From: an uncultured Flavobacteriaceae bacterium
GTDB taxonomy: Bacteria; Bacteroidota; Bacteroidia; Flavobacteriales; Flavobacteriaceae
Reading direction: 5' to 3'
Length of the DNA: 64,000 nt
Assembly: GCA_947494715.1 (NCBI GenBank)
Contig: CANLWG010000011.1
Coordinates: 124,001 to 188,000, forward strand
Shown one piece after another: positions 1 through 8,931 of this stretch; the first letter of the stretch is position 1; every line of letters begins with the position of its first letter. The translations under genes were made by a program, and so were the position numbers. The notes beneath the pieces are model-generated. The model did no database searches. It saw only the letters and a list, made by a program, of their open reading frames with translations, and was not told where the DNA came from.

Positions 1-98
1 AAATACCAACAATAGGCAATTTGCTATTTGTAGCAATACTTAGGAATTCACTAACTTTATGGATTCGCGATAGATAAAGGAAGCGGAAAAAAATTTCT

Positions 99-2441
99 AT
101 GAAACAGAAAATAGTCATTATTGCTATTCTAGCCGCTTTGCTGACTTTGTTGTATGCCTTTAAAGCGGGTGTTTTCAATGGAGGAGAGGATGCGTACGCC
201 AATCTTAAGGTACCCGACGTAATTGATTATAATTTCCATATCAAGCCCATACTTTCTGACAATTGCTATACCTGTCATGGCCCAGATGCCAACAAGCGAA
301 AAGCGGGCCTACGATTGGATTTGGAAGAAACCGCCTTTTTGGAATTGAAGGAAAACCCTGGAAATTATGCCCTGGTATCCGGTAAGCTTGGCGAAAGCTT
401 GCTCTATGGACATATCACAACGGATGATCCGAATTTGATGATGCCGCCACCGGATTCCAAACTGGCCCTGAATTCGTATGAGAAAAAGTTGATTAGGAAA
501 TGGATCCAGCAAGGGGCAAAATTTGAAAAGCATTGGGCATTTATTCCTCCTACAAAAAAGGAGGTGCCCACATTCGAAGTTTTGGACGGGGTACAGAACG
601 AAATAGATGGATTTGTTTTTAAGAAACTGGAAGAACATAACGTACTTCCTTCCGAAAGGGCTTCCTTGGAGACCCTTATCCGTAGGGTAAGTCTTGATCT
701 TACCGGACTGCCTCCCCAAAGGGAACAGGTACAAAAGCTACTGGCCGATACTTCTGAAGCTACTATGGCCAAAATAATTGACAAGTTTCTGGCATCTCCC
801 GCCTATGGGGAACGTATGACACAGTCGTGGTTGGATCTGGCGCGTTATGCGGACTCCCACGGATATCAGGACGATAGCTATCGCACCATGTGGCCTTGGC
901 GCGATTGGGTAATCCATGCATTTAATGAAAATATGCCCTATGATGATTTCTTAACTTTGCAATTGGCCGGCGATTTGCTGTCCAACGCTACCAAAGAACA
1001 GATTTTGGCCACAGGATTTAATAGAAACCACCCCATAACCCAAGAGGGTGGGGTTATTCAAGAAGAATATCGGACTAACTATGTTTTGGACCGTACGAAC
1101 ACCTTGGGCAAGGGTATTTTGGGAATAACCTTGGAATGTGCCCGCTGTCATGACCATAAGTATGATGCCATTTCACAAGAGGATTATTTTGGGCTTTTTG
1201 CTTTTTTCAATCAGGTGAATGAAAAAGGACTTCAAATGGATGCCGTACAGGCTGCCAACCAAAAGTTCTTTGCCGATCCCCCATATATAGAAATATCGGC
1301 CAAGGAAACCGAGGATGTACTTTCATTTATCAACATGAAAAAGACACCTAAGATCAAGGTGATGGTCATGAACGATTCTGCCGCGAAAACCACCTATATT
1401 CTAAATAGGGGCGAATACGATCAGCCTACGGATTCAGTACTGCCCAATACACCAAAAACTATTTTTCCTTTTTCCCAGGAATTTCCGGCAAATCGACTTG
1501 GTTTAGCTAAATGGGTGACGGATAAAAACAATCCATTGACCGCACGGGTTTTTGTGAATCGTATATGGGGAATGCTTTTTGGACGGGGACTTGTGGAAAC
1601 TTCAGAGGATTTTGGGGTACAGGGTAGTCTCCCTACCCACCCCGAACTTTTAGATTGGTTGGCAGCGGATTTTATGGAGCACGATTGGGACATTAAATAT
1701 CTGCTCAAGAAAATTATGCTTTCCGCTACCTATCAGCAAAAATCGGAACTTCGCCCAGACCTTAAAAAGGTAGATTCCGAGAACCGGTTGTTGGCTCGGG
1801 CACCACGATTTCGTATGAGTGGCGAAATGATACGGGATTATATTCTTGCTTCAAGCGGTCTTTTGAATACGGAGATTGGAGGGCCCAGCGTAAAACCGTA
1901 TCAACCACCCGGTCTTTGGGAAGAGACCAATGCAGGGGGAAATAGAGGGATATTAACAAAATATATCCCGGGCGAAGGGGATGATCTATATAGAAGGTCC
2001 CTGTACACCTTTTGGAAACGTACGTTACCACCACCTAGTATGACCATCTTCGATGCCCCAACAAGGGATTTTTGTGAGGTTCGTCGGCAAAAAACGAATA
2101 CCCCCCTGCAAGCCTTGGCACTGCAGAACGACATACAAATATTAGAAGCAGCCCGGGTATTGGCGCAGCGAACTTTGGTCGAAAAAGAAGATGACAAGGC
2201 TATCGTAGAGAATATCTTTCAAAGTCTGTTGGTACGTTCGCCCAAAAAAGAGGAATTATTGACTTTGAACAATTATTATAATGATGCCCTTGAAACCTAT
2301 TTAAACAATGTGGAGGATGCCAAAAAATTGGTCGCGGTCGGAGAATATGAACAATTAGATGTTGATCCGGCCAAAACGGCCGCTTTAATGTTGACCGCTC
2401 AGGTAATCTATAATTTGGACGAAACCATAACAAAAGAGTAA
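99..2441 (+). CDS. DUF1549/DUF1553 cytochrome c (PSCyt1-PSCyt2-PSD1 family)
   Basis: 780 residues. One N-terminal membrane segment (about 5-26) anchors a periplasmic protein. Two CxxCH heme motifs are visible: CYTCH at 56-60 (PSCyt1 part) and CARCH near 347-351 (PSCyt2/DUF1549 part); a DUF1553 (PSD1) region follows from about 480 to the end. The family is best known from Planctomycetes, where it accompanies DUF1501 proteins and is suspected to act in oxidation of sugars or similar substrates, but the reaction is not established. First gene of a tight operon, 5 bp before the DUF1501 gene. It is shorter than its paralogue at 57437-60175 because it lacks that protein's middle insert. Family assignment is firm; substrate unknown. 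Confidence 0.93.
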   Translation: MKQKIVIIAILAALLTLLYAFKAGVFNGGEDAYANLKVPDVIDYNFHIKPILSDNCYTCHGPDANKRKAGLRLDLEETAFLELKENPGNYALVSGKLGESLLYGHITTDDPNLMMPPPDSKLALNSYEKKLIRKWIQQGAKFEKHWAFIPPTKKEVPTFEVLDGVQNEIDGFVFKKLEEHNVLPSERASLETLIRRVSLDLTGLPPQREQVQKLLADTSEATMAKIIDKFLASPAYGERMTQSWLDLARYADSHGYQDDSYRTMWPWRDWVIHAFNENMPYDDFLTLQLAGDLLSNATKEQILATGFNRNHPITQEGGVIQEEYRTNYVLDRTNTLGKGILGITLECARCHDHKYDAISQEDYFGLFAFFNQVNEKGLQMDAVQAANQKFFADPPYIEISAKETEDVLSFINMKKTPKIKVMVMNDSAAKTTYILNRGEYDQPTDSVLPNTPKTIFPFSQEFPANRLGLAKWVTDKNNPLTARVFVNRIWGMLFGRGLVETSEDFGVQGSLPTHPELLDWLAADFMEHDWDIKYLLKKIMLSATYQQKSELRPDLKKVDSENRLLARAPRFRMSGEMIRDYILASSGLLNTEIGGPSVKPYQPPGLWEETNAGGNRGILTKYIPGEGDDLYRRSLYTFWKRTLPPPSMTIFDAPTRDFCEVRRQKTNTPLQALALQNDIQILEAARVLAQRTLVEKEDDKAIVENIFQSLLVRSPKKEELLTLNNYYNDALETYLNNVEDAKKLVAVGEYEQLDVDPAKTAALMLTAQVIYNLDETITKE

Positions 2442-2446
2442 TAGCC

Positions 2447-3913
2447 ATGTCGCAACATCATCATGAACCGAAGGAAGAACCCTCATTGAAGGTAAACCGC
2501 AGGCATTTTTTTTCGCAATTGAGTGTAGGCATTGGTTCATTGGCCCTGGGCTCACTTTTAATTCCAGATCTTTTCAAGGGAGAAACCAAGGATTTGGCCA
2601 CCAGGCCTTTAGGGATTCCCCATTTTGCGCCAAAGGCAAAGCGTATTATTTATTTGTTCCAGGCGGGTGCACCTTCGCAGTTAGAAACTTTTGACTACAA
2701 ACCGACCCTTCGTAAGCGTATGGGACAGGATTTACCGGAATCTATCCGTAAAGGACAAAGGTTAACGGGGATGACGGCAAATCAGGATAAATTTCCCTTG
2801 ATGCCCCCTAAAGTTGGATTTCAACAACATGGCGAAAGTGGAACCTGGATCAGTGACTTTTTTCCGCATACGGCCAAAATTGCTGACGATATTACCGTAG
2901 TACGCAGTATGCATACAGAGGCCATAAACCATGACCCAGCCATAACTTTTTTCCAGACGGGTAGCCAGATTTCGGGTCGCCCCAGTATGGGCTCTTGGAT
3001 GAGCTACGGGCTTGGAAGTGAAAACAAAAATTTGCCTTCTTTCGTAGTCCTGACTTCCAGAGGAAAAGGTAATAGCCAAGGGCTTTATTCCAAACTATGG
3101 TCCAGTGGTTTCTTGGACTCTAAGCATCAAGGTGTATTGTTGCGTTCGGGCAAGGACCCCGTATTATACCTAAACGATCCGGAAGGACTGTCTCGCTCGG
3201 ACAAGAGGCATTTATTAGATCATGTGTCCTCCTTAAATAAATTGCACCACGTAGAAACTGGTGATGACGAAATTGAATCCCGGATCGCACAGTATGAAAT
3301 GGCATACCGCATGCAGATGTCCGTCCCTGATGTTATGGACATTTCCAAGGAGCCGGAATCCATAATCAAATTATATGGGGAAGATTGCCAAGTGCCTGGA
3401 ACCTATGCGGCAAACGCGTTACAGGCACGTAGGTTGGCCGAAAATGGTGTCCGGTTTATCCAATTGTATCATCAAGGTTGGGACCAACACGGTAATCTAC
3501 ATGATGAAATGGCAGGCCAGGCCATGGATGTGGACAAAGCTTCCGCAGCCCTTGTCCTGGATTTAAAACAACGAGGTATGTTAGAGGATACTTTGGTCAT
3601 TTGGGGCGGTGAATTTGGTAGGGGCAACTACTGTCAGGGAAAATTCGATCCAAACAACTATGGGCGTGACCATCATCCCCGTGCTTTCAGTATATGGATG
3701 GCCGGTGGTGGAATAAAACCGGGACTAAACTATGGGCAGACGGATGAATTCGGATATAATGTAATTGAAAACCCTGTACACATCAATGATTTTCATGCAA
3801 CCCTAATGCATGCCATGGGGCTGGATCATGAACAACTCATCTATAAATATCAAGGCCGTCGTTTTCGTTTAACCGATGTAGCGGGGCATGTGGTCAAAGA
3901 CCTTTTAGCGTAA
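2447..3913 (+). CDS. DUF1501 domain protein, Tat-exported
   Basis: 488 residues. The N-terminus has a twin-arginine motif (NRRHFF, RR at 18-19) followed by a hydrophobic stretch, which suggests Tat export of a folded, probably metal-binding protein. The rest matches DUF1501, a sulfatase/alkaline-phosphatase-fold family; typical stretches are 'YLFQAGAPSQLE', 'GWDQHGN' and 'WGGEFGR'. DUF1501 proteins nearly always sit beside DUF1549/DUF1553 cytochromes, as here (5 bp after the upstream gene, 1 bp before the next). A periplasmic enzyme partner of the cytochrome is the likely role; the substrate is unknown. Confidence 0.92.
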   Translation: MSQHHHEPKEEPSLKVNRRHFFSQLSVGIGSLALGSLLIPDLFKGETKDLATRPLGIPHFAPKAKRIIYLFQAGAPSQLETFDYKPTLRKRMGQDLPESIRKGQRLTGMTANQDKFPLMPPKVGFQQHGESGTWISDFFPHTAKIADDITVVRSMHTEAINHDPAITFFQTGSQISGRPSMGSWMSYGLGSENKNLPSFVVLTSRGKGNSQGLYSKLWSSGFLDSKHQGVLLRSGKDPVLYLNDPEGLSRSDKRHLLDHVSSLNKLHHVETGDDEIESRIAQYEMAYRMQMSVPDVMDISKEPESIIKLYGEDCQVPGTYAANALQARRLAENGVRFIQLYHQGWDQHGNLHDEMAGQAMDVDKASAALVLDLKQRGMLEDTLVIWGGEFGRGNYCQGKFDPNNYGRDHHPRAFSIWMAGGGIKPGLNYGQTDEFGYNVIENPVHINDFHATLMHAMGLDHEQLIYKYQGRRFRLTDVAGHVVKDLLA

Positions 3914-3914
3914 A

Positions 3915-5345
3915 ATGGCATATACCCTTAAAAATGGAAAGGTCGACTATGTCGTTTTTGGACTTTCCGTATTCCTTATTTTTTGTTTACTGTTCGAATC
4001 CTATATTGAGCTTCCTGTCCTTGTTGCCTGGATTGGGCGATGGCATCCGTTGGTGCTCCACTTTCCAATTGTACTTTTACTGATTGCCATTTTTTTGGGA
4101 TTAACAGGAAGGAAAATTCCAAGAAATTTATTGACAATCGCGGTAATTTCAGCTTTACTAACCGCCATTTCAGGATTTTTTCTAGGAAAGGAGACCGGGA
4201 GCAAGGGCGATTTGCTTTTCTGGCATCAATGGCTGGGAAGTGGGCTGGCTTTATTGGCCGCACTTTGGTATGGTTTGGAGGGGCTTCAACTTGGTGGAAA
4301 AATCTACACGAAGATGATCCAAGTAGTTATCATCGGACTCATTGTTTTGACCGGACATTATGGGGGAATGGTCACGCATGGTCAAGATTTTTTAGCATTG
4401 CCGAAAGATAAAAAGCAGGAAATTATTCCCAAAAACCCATTGATTTATACACATATTGTGGATAGAATTTTAGAGAATAAATGTGTAAAATGCCATAATT
4501 CGAATAAGAAAAAGGGCGAATTATTGATGACCGATTTAGCAGGGCTATTGAAAGGTGGTGAAGGCGGAAGTACCTTGGTTCCAGGAAATCCAGAGGAGAG
4601 TGAAATGATTAGACGTCTATATTTGCCCATAGAAGATGAAGAACATATGCCTCCTGAAGGGGAGCGACCTTTGGCAGATAATGAAATACAAATTTTGGAA
4701 CAATGGATTGCTTTGGGTGCTTCCGACACCCTACGATTAAACCATCTGGAGAGTTCACAACCCTTGGCGGTATTGATCAAAGAAATGATGGAACCGGACC
4801 CTATGGAAAAATGGACATCTCTTCCAAAAGTAGCAGACTCCACATTGGGTAATCTAGCCTCTGATTATTTGACCATAACTCGGTTGGCCGGCGCAACGGA
4901 TGCTTTAAAGGTAAATGTATATATGCCCCCTCAATATGATACCCAGATACTTATGGATTTGATTCCCATCAATCGGAATATTGTTGAACTGGACCTGAGC
5001 GGTTTGCCCATAGGGGAAAAGGAATTGGCCTTTGCGGCCAATTGCCCTAATTTGGAGTGGCTGGAAATAGATAGGACCCCAATAACCGATGTGCAAGTAG
5101 ATACCTTAAGGAATTTATCAAAACTACGTTTGTTAAAGGTTTATGAAACCCGTATTGGAGATCAGAGCATATCGCTTTTTAAGGAATGGAAAAACCTAAA
5201 AAGCCTTTATCTTTGGGGGACCCAGGTATCCGAATCCGCTCTGGAGGAACTAAAATCTGAAAATCCTGATGTATTGATCGAAAATGGTATTGATGAAGAA
5301 ATTAAGTCTTATTTTGTGGCTTCGGATAGTATCCCGAAAAGTTAA
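3915..5345 (+). CDS. DUF2231 membrane cytochrome with C-terminal leucine-rich repeats
   Basis: 476 residues. The N-terminal ~150 residues form about four membrane segments with the DUF2231-type 'HPLVLHFPI' motif (44-52). A PSCyt1-type heme motif CVKCH follows at 190-194, with the typical 'HMPPEG' stretch about 50 residues later. Residues ~350-455 are leucine-rich-repeat-like ('NIVELDLSGLPIGEKEL', 'NLEWLEIDRTPITD', 'NLKSLYLWGTQVSES'). It probably carries electrons from the periplasmic DUF1549/DUF1501 pair into the membrane; that is inference from the architecture. It has the same layout as the protein at 53558-54952. The start lies 1 bp after the preceding stop. Confidence 0.88.
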   Translation: MAYTLKNGKVDYVVFGLSVFLIFCLLFESYIELPVLVAWIGRWHPLVLHFPIVLLLIAIFLGLTGRKIPRNLLTIAVISALLTAISGFFLGKETGSKGDLLFWHQWLGSGLALLAALWYGLEGLQLGGKIYTKMIQVVIIGLIVLTGHYGGMVTHGQDFLALPKDKKQEIIPKNPLIYTHIVDRILENKCVKCHNSNKKKGELLMTDLAGLLKGGEGGSTLVPGNPEESEMIRRLYLPIEDEEHMPPEGERPLADNEIQILEQWIALGASDTLRLNHLESSQPLAVLIKEMMEPDPMEKWTSLPKVADSTLGNLASDYLTITRLAGATDALKVNVYMPPQYDTQILMDLIPINRNIVELDLSGLPIGEKELAFAANCPNLEWLEIDRTPITDVQVDTLRNLSKLRLLKVYETRIGDQSISLFKEWKNLKSLYLWGTQVSESALEELKSENPDVLIENGIDEEIKSYFVASDSIPKS

Positions 5346-5351
5346 ACACCT

Positions 5352-6128
5352 ATGAAATTTAATCTTGAGGACAAAGTAGCTATAGTGACCGGAGGAGGGA
5401 GCGGCATAGGCCGTGCCATATCCTTAACCCTTGCGGCACAAGGTGCCGAGGTTCATATTTTTGAGTTGGATAAAAGCAAAGCCGATGGAACTGTTGCTGA
5501 AATCCAAAAAAATGGAGGTAAGGCGCAAGCGCATAATTGTAATATTGCCCATCAGACAGAAGTGAGAAAGGAAGTGGACCGTATTGCTTCCAAAGGGCAT
5601 ATAGATTTACTGATTAACAATGCAGGCATTGCCCATATCGGCGATGTGGAAAACACCACTGAGGCTGATTTTGACCGAATTTACAATGTAAATATAAAAG
5701 GGGTTTATAATTGTATCCATTGTATTATTCCCCATATGAAAACCAATGGCGGGGTAATCTTGAATATGGCTTCTGTGGCCGCAACGGTGGGCATCAATGA
5801 CAGGTTTGCTTATTCGGCTTCAAAAGGTGCCGTTTTAACGATGACATATTCATTGGCTAAGGACTATCTGGAGTATAAAATACGTTGCAATAGTATCTCC
5901 CCGGGCCGGGTTCATACTCCATTTGTGGATGGTTACTTAAAGGCCAACTTTCCGGGAGAAGAAAAGGAAATGTTTGAGAAATTGTCAAAAACCCAACCCA
6001 TAGGTAGAATGGCGGATCCACAAGAAGTGGCCGATTTGGTATTATATCTCTGCTCCGACGAGGCTTCTTTTATCACGGGGACCGATTTTCCTATTGATGG
6101 TGGATTTATACGATTGAACGGAAACTAA
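5352..6128 (+). CDS. SDR family oxidoreductase, possible 2-keto-3-deoxy-sugar-acid dehydrogenase
   Basis: 258 residues, classical short-chain dehydrogenase length. Seen: NAD(P) motif TGGGSGIG at 13-20, NNAG near 90, catalytic serine in NMASVA, and the YxxxK dyad in YSASK near 154; the C-terminus has the usual 'DGGF'. It lies 6 bp after the cytochrome gene and 22 bp before an FAH-family hydrolase gene. SDR plus FAH pairs carry out the last steps (4-dehydrogenation, then hydrolysis of the diketo acid) of oxidative L-fucose breakdown as described in Xanthomonas, and similar loci occur in fucoidan-using marine bacteria. That substrate is a neighbourhood inference; the SDR call is firm. Confidence 0.9.
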   Translation: MKFNLEDKVAIVTGGGSGIGRAISLTLAAQGAEVHIFELDKSKADGTVAEIQKNGGKAQAHNCNIAHQTEVRKEVDRIASKGHIDLLINNAGIAHIGDVENTTEADFDRIYNVNIKGVYNCIHCIIPHMKTNGGVILNMASVAATVGINDRFAYSASKGAVLTMTYSLAKDYLEYKIRCNSISPGRVHTPFVDGYLKANFPGEEKEMFEKLSKTQPIGRMADPQEVADLVLYLCSDEASFITGTDFPIDGGFIRLNGN

Positions 6129-6150
6129 AAACCTAAATAATCAAGGACAT

Positions 6151-7005
6151 ATGAAATTAATTCGATTTGGTGCTATAGGAAATGAAAAACCCGGAGTACA
6201 GCTAGAAAATGGTGATTGGCTGGATGTTTCGGGCTTTGGACAGGATTACGATGAGCAATTTTTTGGTGGGGACGGTATTCATAGATTGAAAGATTGGCTG
6301 GATAAAAATGTGAGTTCGTGCCCCAAAGTAGATAACTCAATGCGGTTGGGTGCCCCACTTTGCAGACCTTCAAAAATAATCTGTATTGGCCTAAATTATG
6401 CCAAGCATGCCCAGGAAGCAGGGATGGAAATCCCTAAAGAGCCGGTACTGTTCTTTAAGGCCACTTCGGCAATTGTAGGCCCTAATGATGATGTGGTCAT
6501 TCCCAAGGGAAGTATCAAAACGGACTGGGAAGTGGAACTGGCCATAGTTATTGGCAAAAAGGCATCCTACGTTTCGGAATCGGAAGCCATGGACCATGTG
6601 GCGGGTTATGTTCTGCACAATGATTATAGTGAACGGGAATACCAAATTGAACGTAGTGGGCAATGGGTAAAGGGCAAAAGCTGTGATACCTTTGCACCTA
6701 TAGGACCATTTATTGCTACCCCGGATGAAATTGAAGACCCCCATAATCTGGATTTATGGTTAAAGGTCAATGGGGAGACGCTCCAAAATAGCAATACCTC
6801 GGATTTTGTTTTCGATATTCCTACCTCCATTAGTTACATCAGTCAGTTTATGACCCTTTTGCCCGGAGATGTAATTTCTACAGGTACGCCCTTTGGCGTA
6901 GGGTTGGGCTTTGACCCGCCACGCTATTTAAAGCCCGATGATATCGTAGAACTTGGAATTGATGGTTTGGGAAGTTCCAGCCAGGTGGCAAGGGCCTATG
7001 ATTAA
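6151..7005 (+). CDS. Fumarylacetoacetate hydrolase family protein
   Basis: 284 residues. The C-terminal two thirds carry the FAH fold signatures: 'IICIGLNYAKHAQE', the metal-binding 'DWEVELAIVIGK' with acidic ligands, 'GYVLHNDYSEREYQ' and 'STGTPFGVGLG'. FAH-family enzymes use Mg2+ or Mn2+ to cleave C-C bonds in beta-diketo acids. Directly after an SDR gene, the best guess is a 2,4-diketo-3-deoxy-sugar-acid hydrolase giving pyruvate and a hydroxy acid such as lactate. Last gene of the operon; it converges with the PD40 gene on the other strand. Other FAH activities (ureidoglycolate lyase, acylpyruvase) cannot be excluded. Confidence 0.9.
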   Translation: MKLIRFGAIGNEKPGVQLENGDWLDVSGFGQDYDEQFFGGDGIHRLKDWLDKNVSSCPKVDNSMRLGAPLCRPSKIICIGLNYAKHAQEAGMEIPKEPVLFFKATSAIVGPNDDVVIPKGSIKTDWEVELAIVIGKKASYVSESEAMDHVAGYVLHNDYSEREYQIERSGQWVKGKSCDTFAPIGPFIATPDEIEDPHNLDLWLKVNGETLQNSNTSDFVFDIPTSISYISQFMTLLPGDVISTGTPFGVGLGFDPPRYLKPDDIVELGIDGLGSSSQVARAYD

Positions 7006-7046
7006 GTTATTGAGACACACTTTTTCTCTATAGCTTAAACAAATTT

Positions 7047-8075
7047 TTACTTTCCATGCCAAAAAGGGAAAACATTGTTTGTCCCATTGGTGGTAAGCTG
7101 GCGTGGATTCTTTCCATTTACGGAAATGATGAAAATTTCAAAATTTTCAGAGTTTCTTTTGGATGAAAAGGCAATTTCCTTCCCGTCGGGCGACCAAGTG
7201 GTCTGATAAAAAATTGGTGGGGCACCATCATAATAGGGTACAAATACGTTGCGTTTTGCCGTATGATTGTTGGTGAGATTACGCTTGTTGCTTCCGTCTG
7301 TATCCATAACGCAAAGATCTATATATTGGTTGCCTGTATTCCGTTTCATAGTATGAAAGGCAATTTGCCTTGAATCGGGAGACCATGATGGGCCAAATTC
7401 ATCTATATTGGGAGTATTGGTAAGATTTTTCAAATTTTCCCCGTCAACATCCATACTATAGATATCCGAATTTCCCGTTCTATCGGAGTAAAATAAAATC
7501 CTTTTCCCATCTGGCGACCATTTGGCACCGGAATCCGCACCACTGGTATTGGATATATTGATATCCTTTGTCCCATCAATATGCATTACAAAAATTTCCA
7601 AATCCCCTTGAAAATAGGGTGCCGATTTTGTATCAACTTTACTATATACAATTTGCTTACCGTCCGGAGACCATGACCCCACATAGGTATAATGGGGTCC
7701 TTTGGTAAGTTTTCGTTGACCGGAAAAATCACTTTTTGCAATGGCAATCTTATAGCCACCGTATTTATAAGTACCGAATATAACATGTTTGCCATCTGGT
7801 GAAAATTGTCCACTGGTATTGGCCCGCCGGGGTACGGCATCGAAGGTATGCTGTTTTAAGCCGCTTCCATCGGGTGAAATCGAGAATAATTCAAAAGAAT
7901 GATTGGTGCTGTTCATTTGGGAATCAAATAGGATTCTCTCCCCTGAACTGGATTGCGCATTGCATGCACTATTTAAAACCAATATAATGAGAAATATGAC
8001 CAAAGGGCAACATTTGGTGTGTACAAAATATTGAGCTGGATTTAACATTGATGGATACTTCTTATCATTTTTCAT
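7047..8075 (-). CDS. PD40/TolB-type beta-propeller lipoprotein
   Basis: 342 residues. An N-terminal hydrophobic stretch ends in a lipobox-like LNSAC. The body contains at least five PD40 repeats with the FSPDG/WSPDG signature (for example WSPDGKQIVY, WSPDGKRILF, WSPDGKEIAF), so a six-bladed propeller related to the C-terminal domain of TolB is expected. Such lipoproteins are usually periplasmic or surface-exposed and bind peptides or partner proteins. Start chosen at 8075; a second ATG nine codons in is possible. It lies downstream of the LytTR regulator gene on the same strand (85-bp gap) and resembles the protein at 11347-12315. Confidence 0.85.
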   Translation of the reverse strand: MKNDKKYPSMLNPAQYFVHTKCCPLVIFLIILVLNSACNAQSSSGERILFDSQMNSTNHSFELFSISPDGSGLKQHTFDAVPRRANTSGQFSPDGKHVIFGTYKYGGYKIAIAKSDFSGQRKLTKGPHYTYVGSWSPDGKQIVYSKVDTKSAPYFQGDLEIFVMHIDGTKDINISNTSGADSGAKWSPDGKRILFYSDRTGNSDIYSMDVDGENLKNLTNTPNIDEFGPSWSPDSRQIAFHTMKRNTGNQYIDLCVMDTDGSNKRNLTNNHTAKRNVFVPYYDGAPPIFYQTTWSPDGKEIAFSSKRNSENFEIFIISVNGKNPRQLTTNGTNNVFPFWHGK

Positions 8076-8160
8076 TTTAACGAACAGATTTAGTTGGGAA
8101 AGATATATTCAACTATTTCGATTGCAATACAAAATGTGGTAGATAGTGAAAAATGGGAAA

Positions 8161-8931
8161 TTACAACTGAATGTCTTCTAAATAAGAAGTTATATTCTCT
8201 TTAAAAGCTCTACCTGAGAGTAAGGAAAGTCCTGTTTTAAGGTGGATTTTGTATTCTGAATTACCCAAATAAAAACAAGAATCAATATAAAATTTGTTGA
8301 TGAGCAGAGATCTATGGATGCGCATGAACTGGTGTTTTGGCAATTCCCCTTCAATGGAATTCATCGTTGCCCGAAAAAGAAACTTGTTGTCCTCCGTATG
8401 CAGTTCCAGATAATTGCCTTCGGATTTTATAAACATGATATTTTCGGTAAGGACCTTAAGGAGTCGGCCATTTTTTTTGATCTCAAAATACGTTCTAAAA
8501 TCGCCTGGATTTTCACCCTTAAAAGCTGTGAGTAAATGGGTTAACTTATCTTTTAAACCTACGGCTTTTTCTTTCTCTTTAATAGCCTTCATCCTTTGGA
8601 TCGACGTGTCCATCCGCTCCTCGTCAAAGGGCTTTAAGAGATAGTCAACCGCGTTGATTTCAAATGCCTTGAGCGCAAAGGAATCATAGGCCGTGGTAAA
8701 TATGACATATGGAATTTTGTCAAGTTTGCTAAGTACCGAAAAGCCATCCAAATCGGGCATTTGAATATCCAAAAAGATAAAGTCCGGCTCCTTGAGCTTT
8801 ATTTTGGAAATAGCATCCTTACCATTTTTACATTCGGCGACAACGTTAATATCATGATGGTTTTCCAACAACTTAAGAATTCGTTGTCTGGCCAAATATT
8901 CATCATCAACAATAATGCATCTCAGTTTCAT
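8161..8931 (-). CDS. LytTR family response regulator
   Basis: 256 residues. The receiver domain (about 1-120) shows the acidic pair D9-D10, the phosphoacceptor D55 in FLDIQMPD, and the KPF lysine loop. A LytTR DNA-binding domain fills about 150-250 ('FIKSEGNYLELHTEDN', 'MRIHRSLLINK'). The gene starts directly next to the histidine kinase gene (8932-10038) on the same strand, so the two form a LytS/LytR-like pair. The regulon cannot be read from sequence; the neighbouring PD40 lipoprotein and small lipoprotein genes are candidates. Confidence 0.95.
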   Translation of the reverse strand: MKLRCIIVDDEYLARQRILKLLENHHDINVVAECKNGKDAISKIKLKEPDFIFLDIQMPDLDGFSVLSKLDKIPYVIFTTAYDSFALKAFEINAVDYLLKPFDEERMDTSIQRMKAIKEKEKAVGLKDKLTHLLTAFKGENPGDFRTYFEIKKNGRLLKVLTENIMFIKSEGNYLELHTEDNKFLFRATMNSIEGELPKHQFMRIHRSLLINKFYIDSCFYLGNSEYKIHLKTGLSLLSGRAFKENITSYLEDIQL

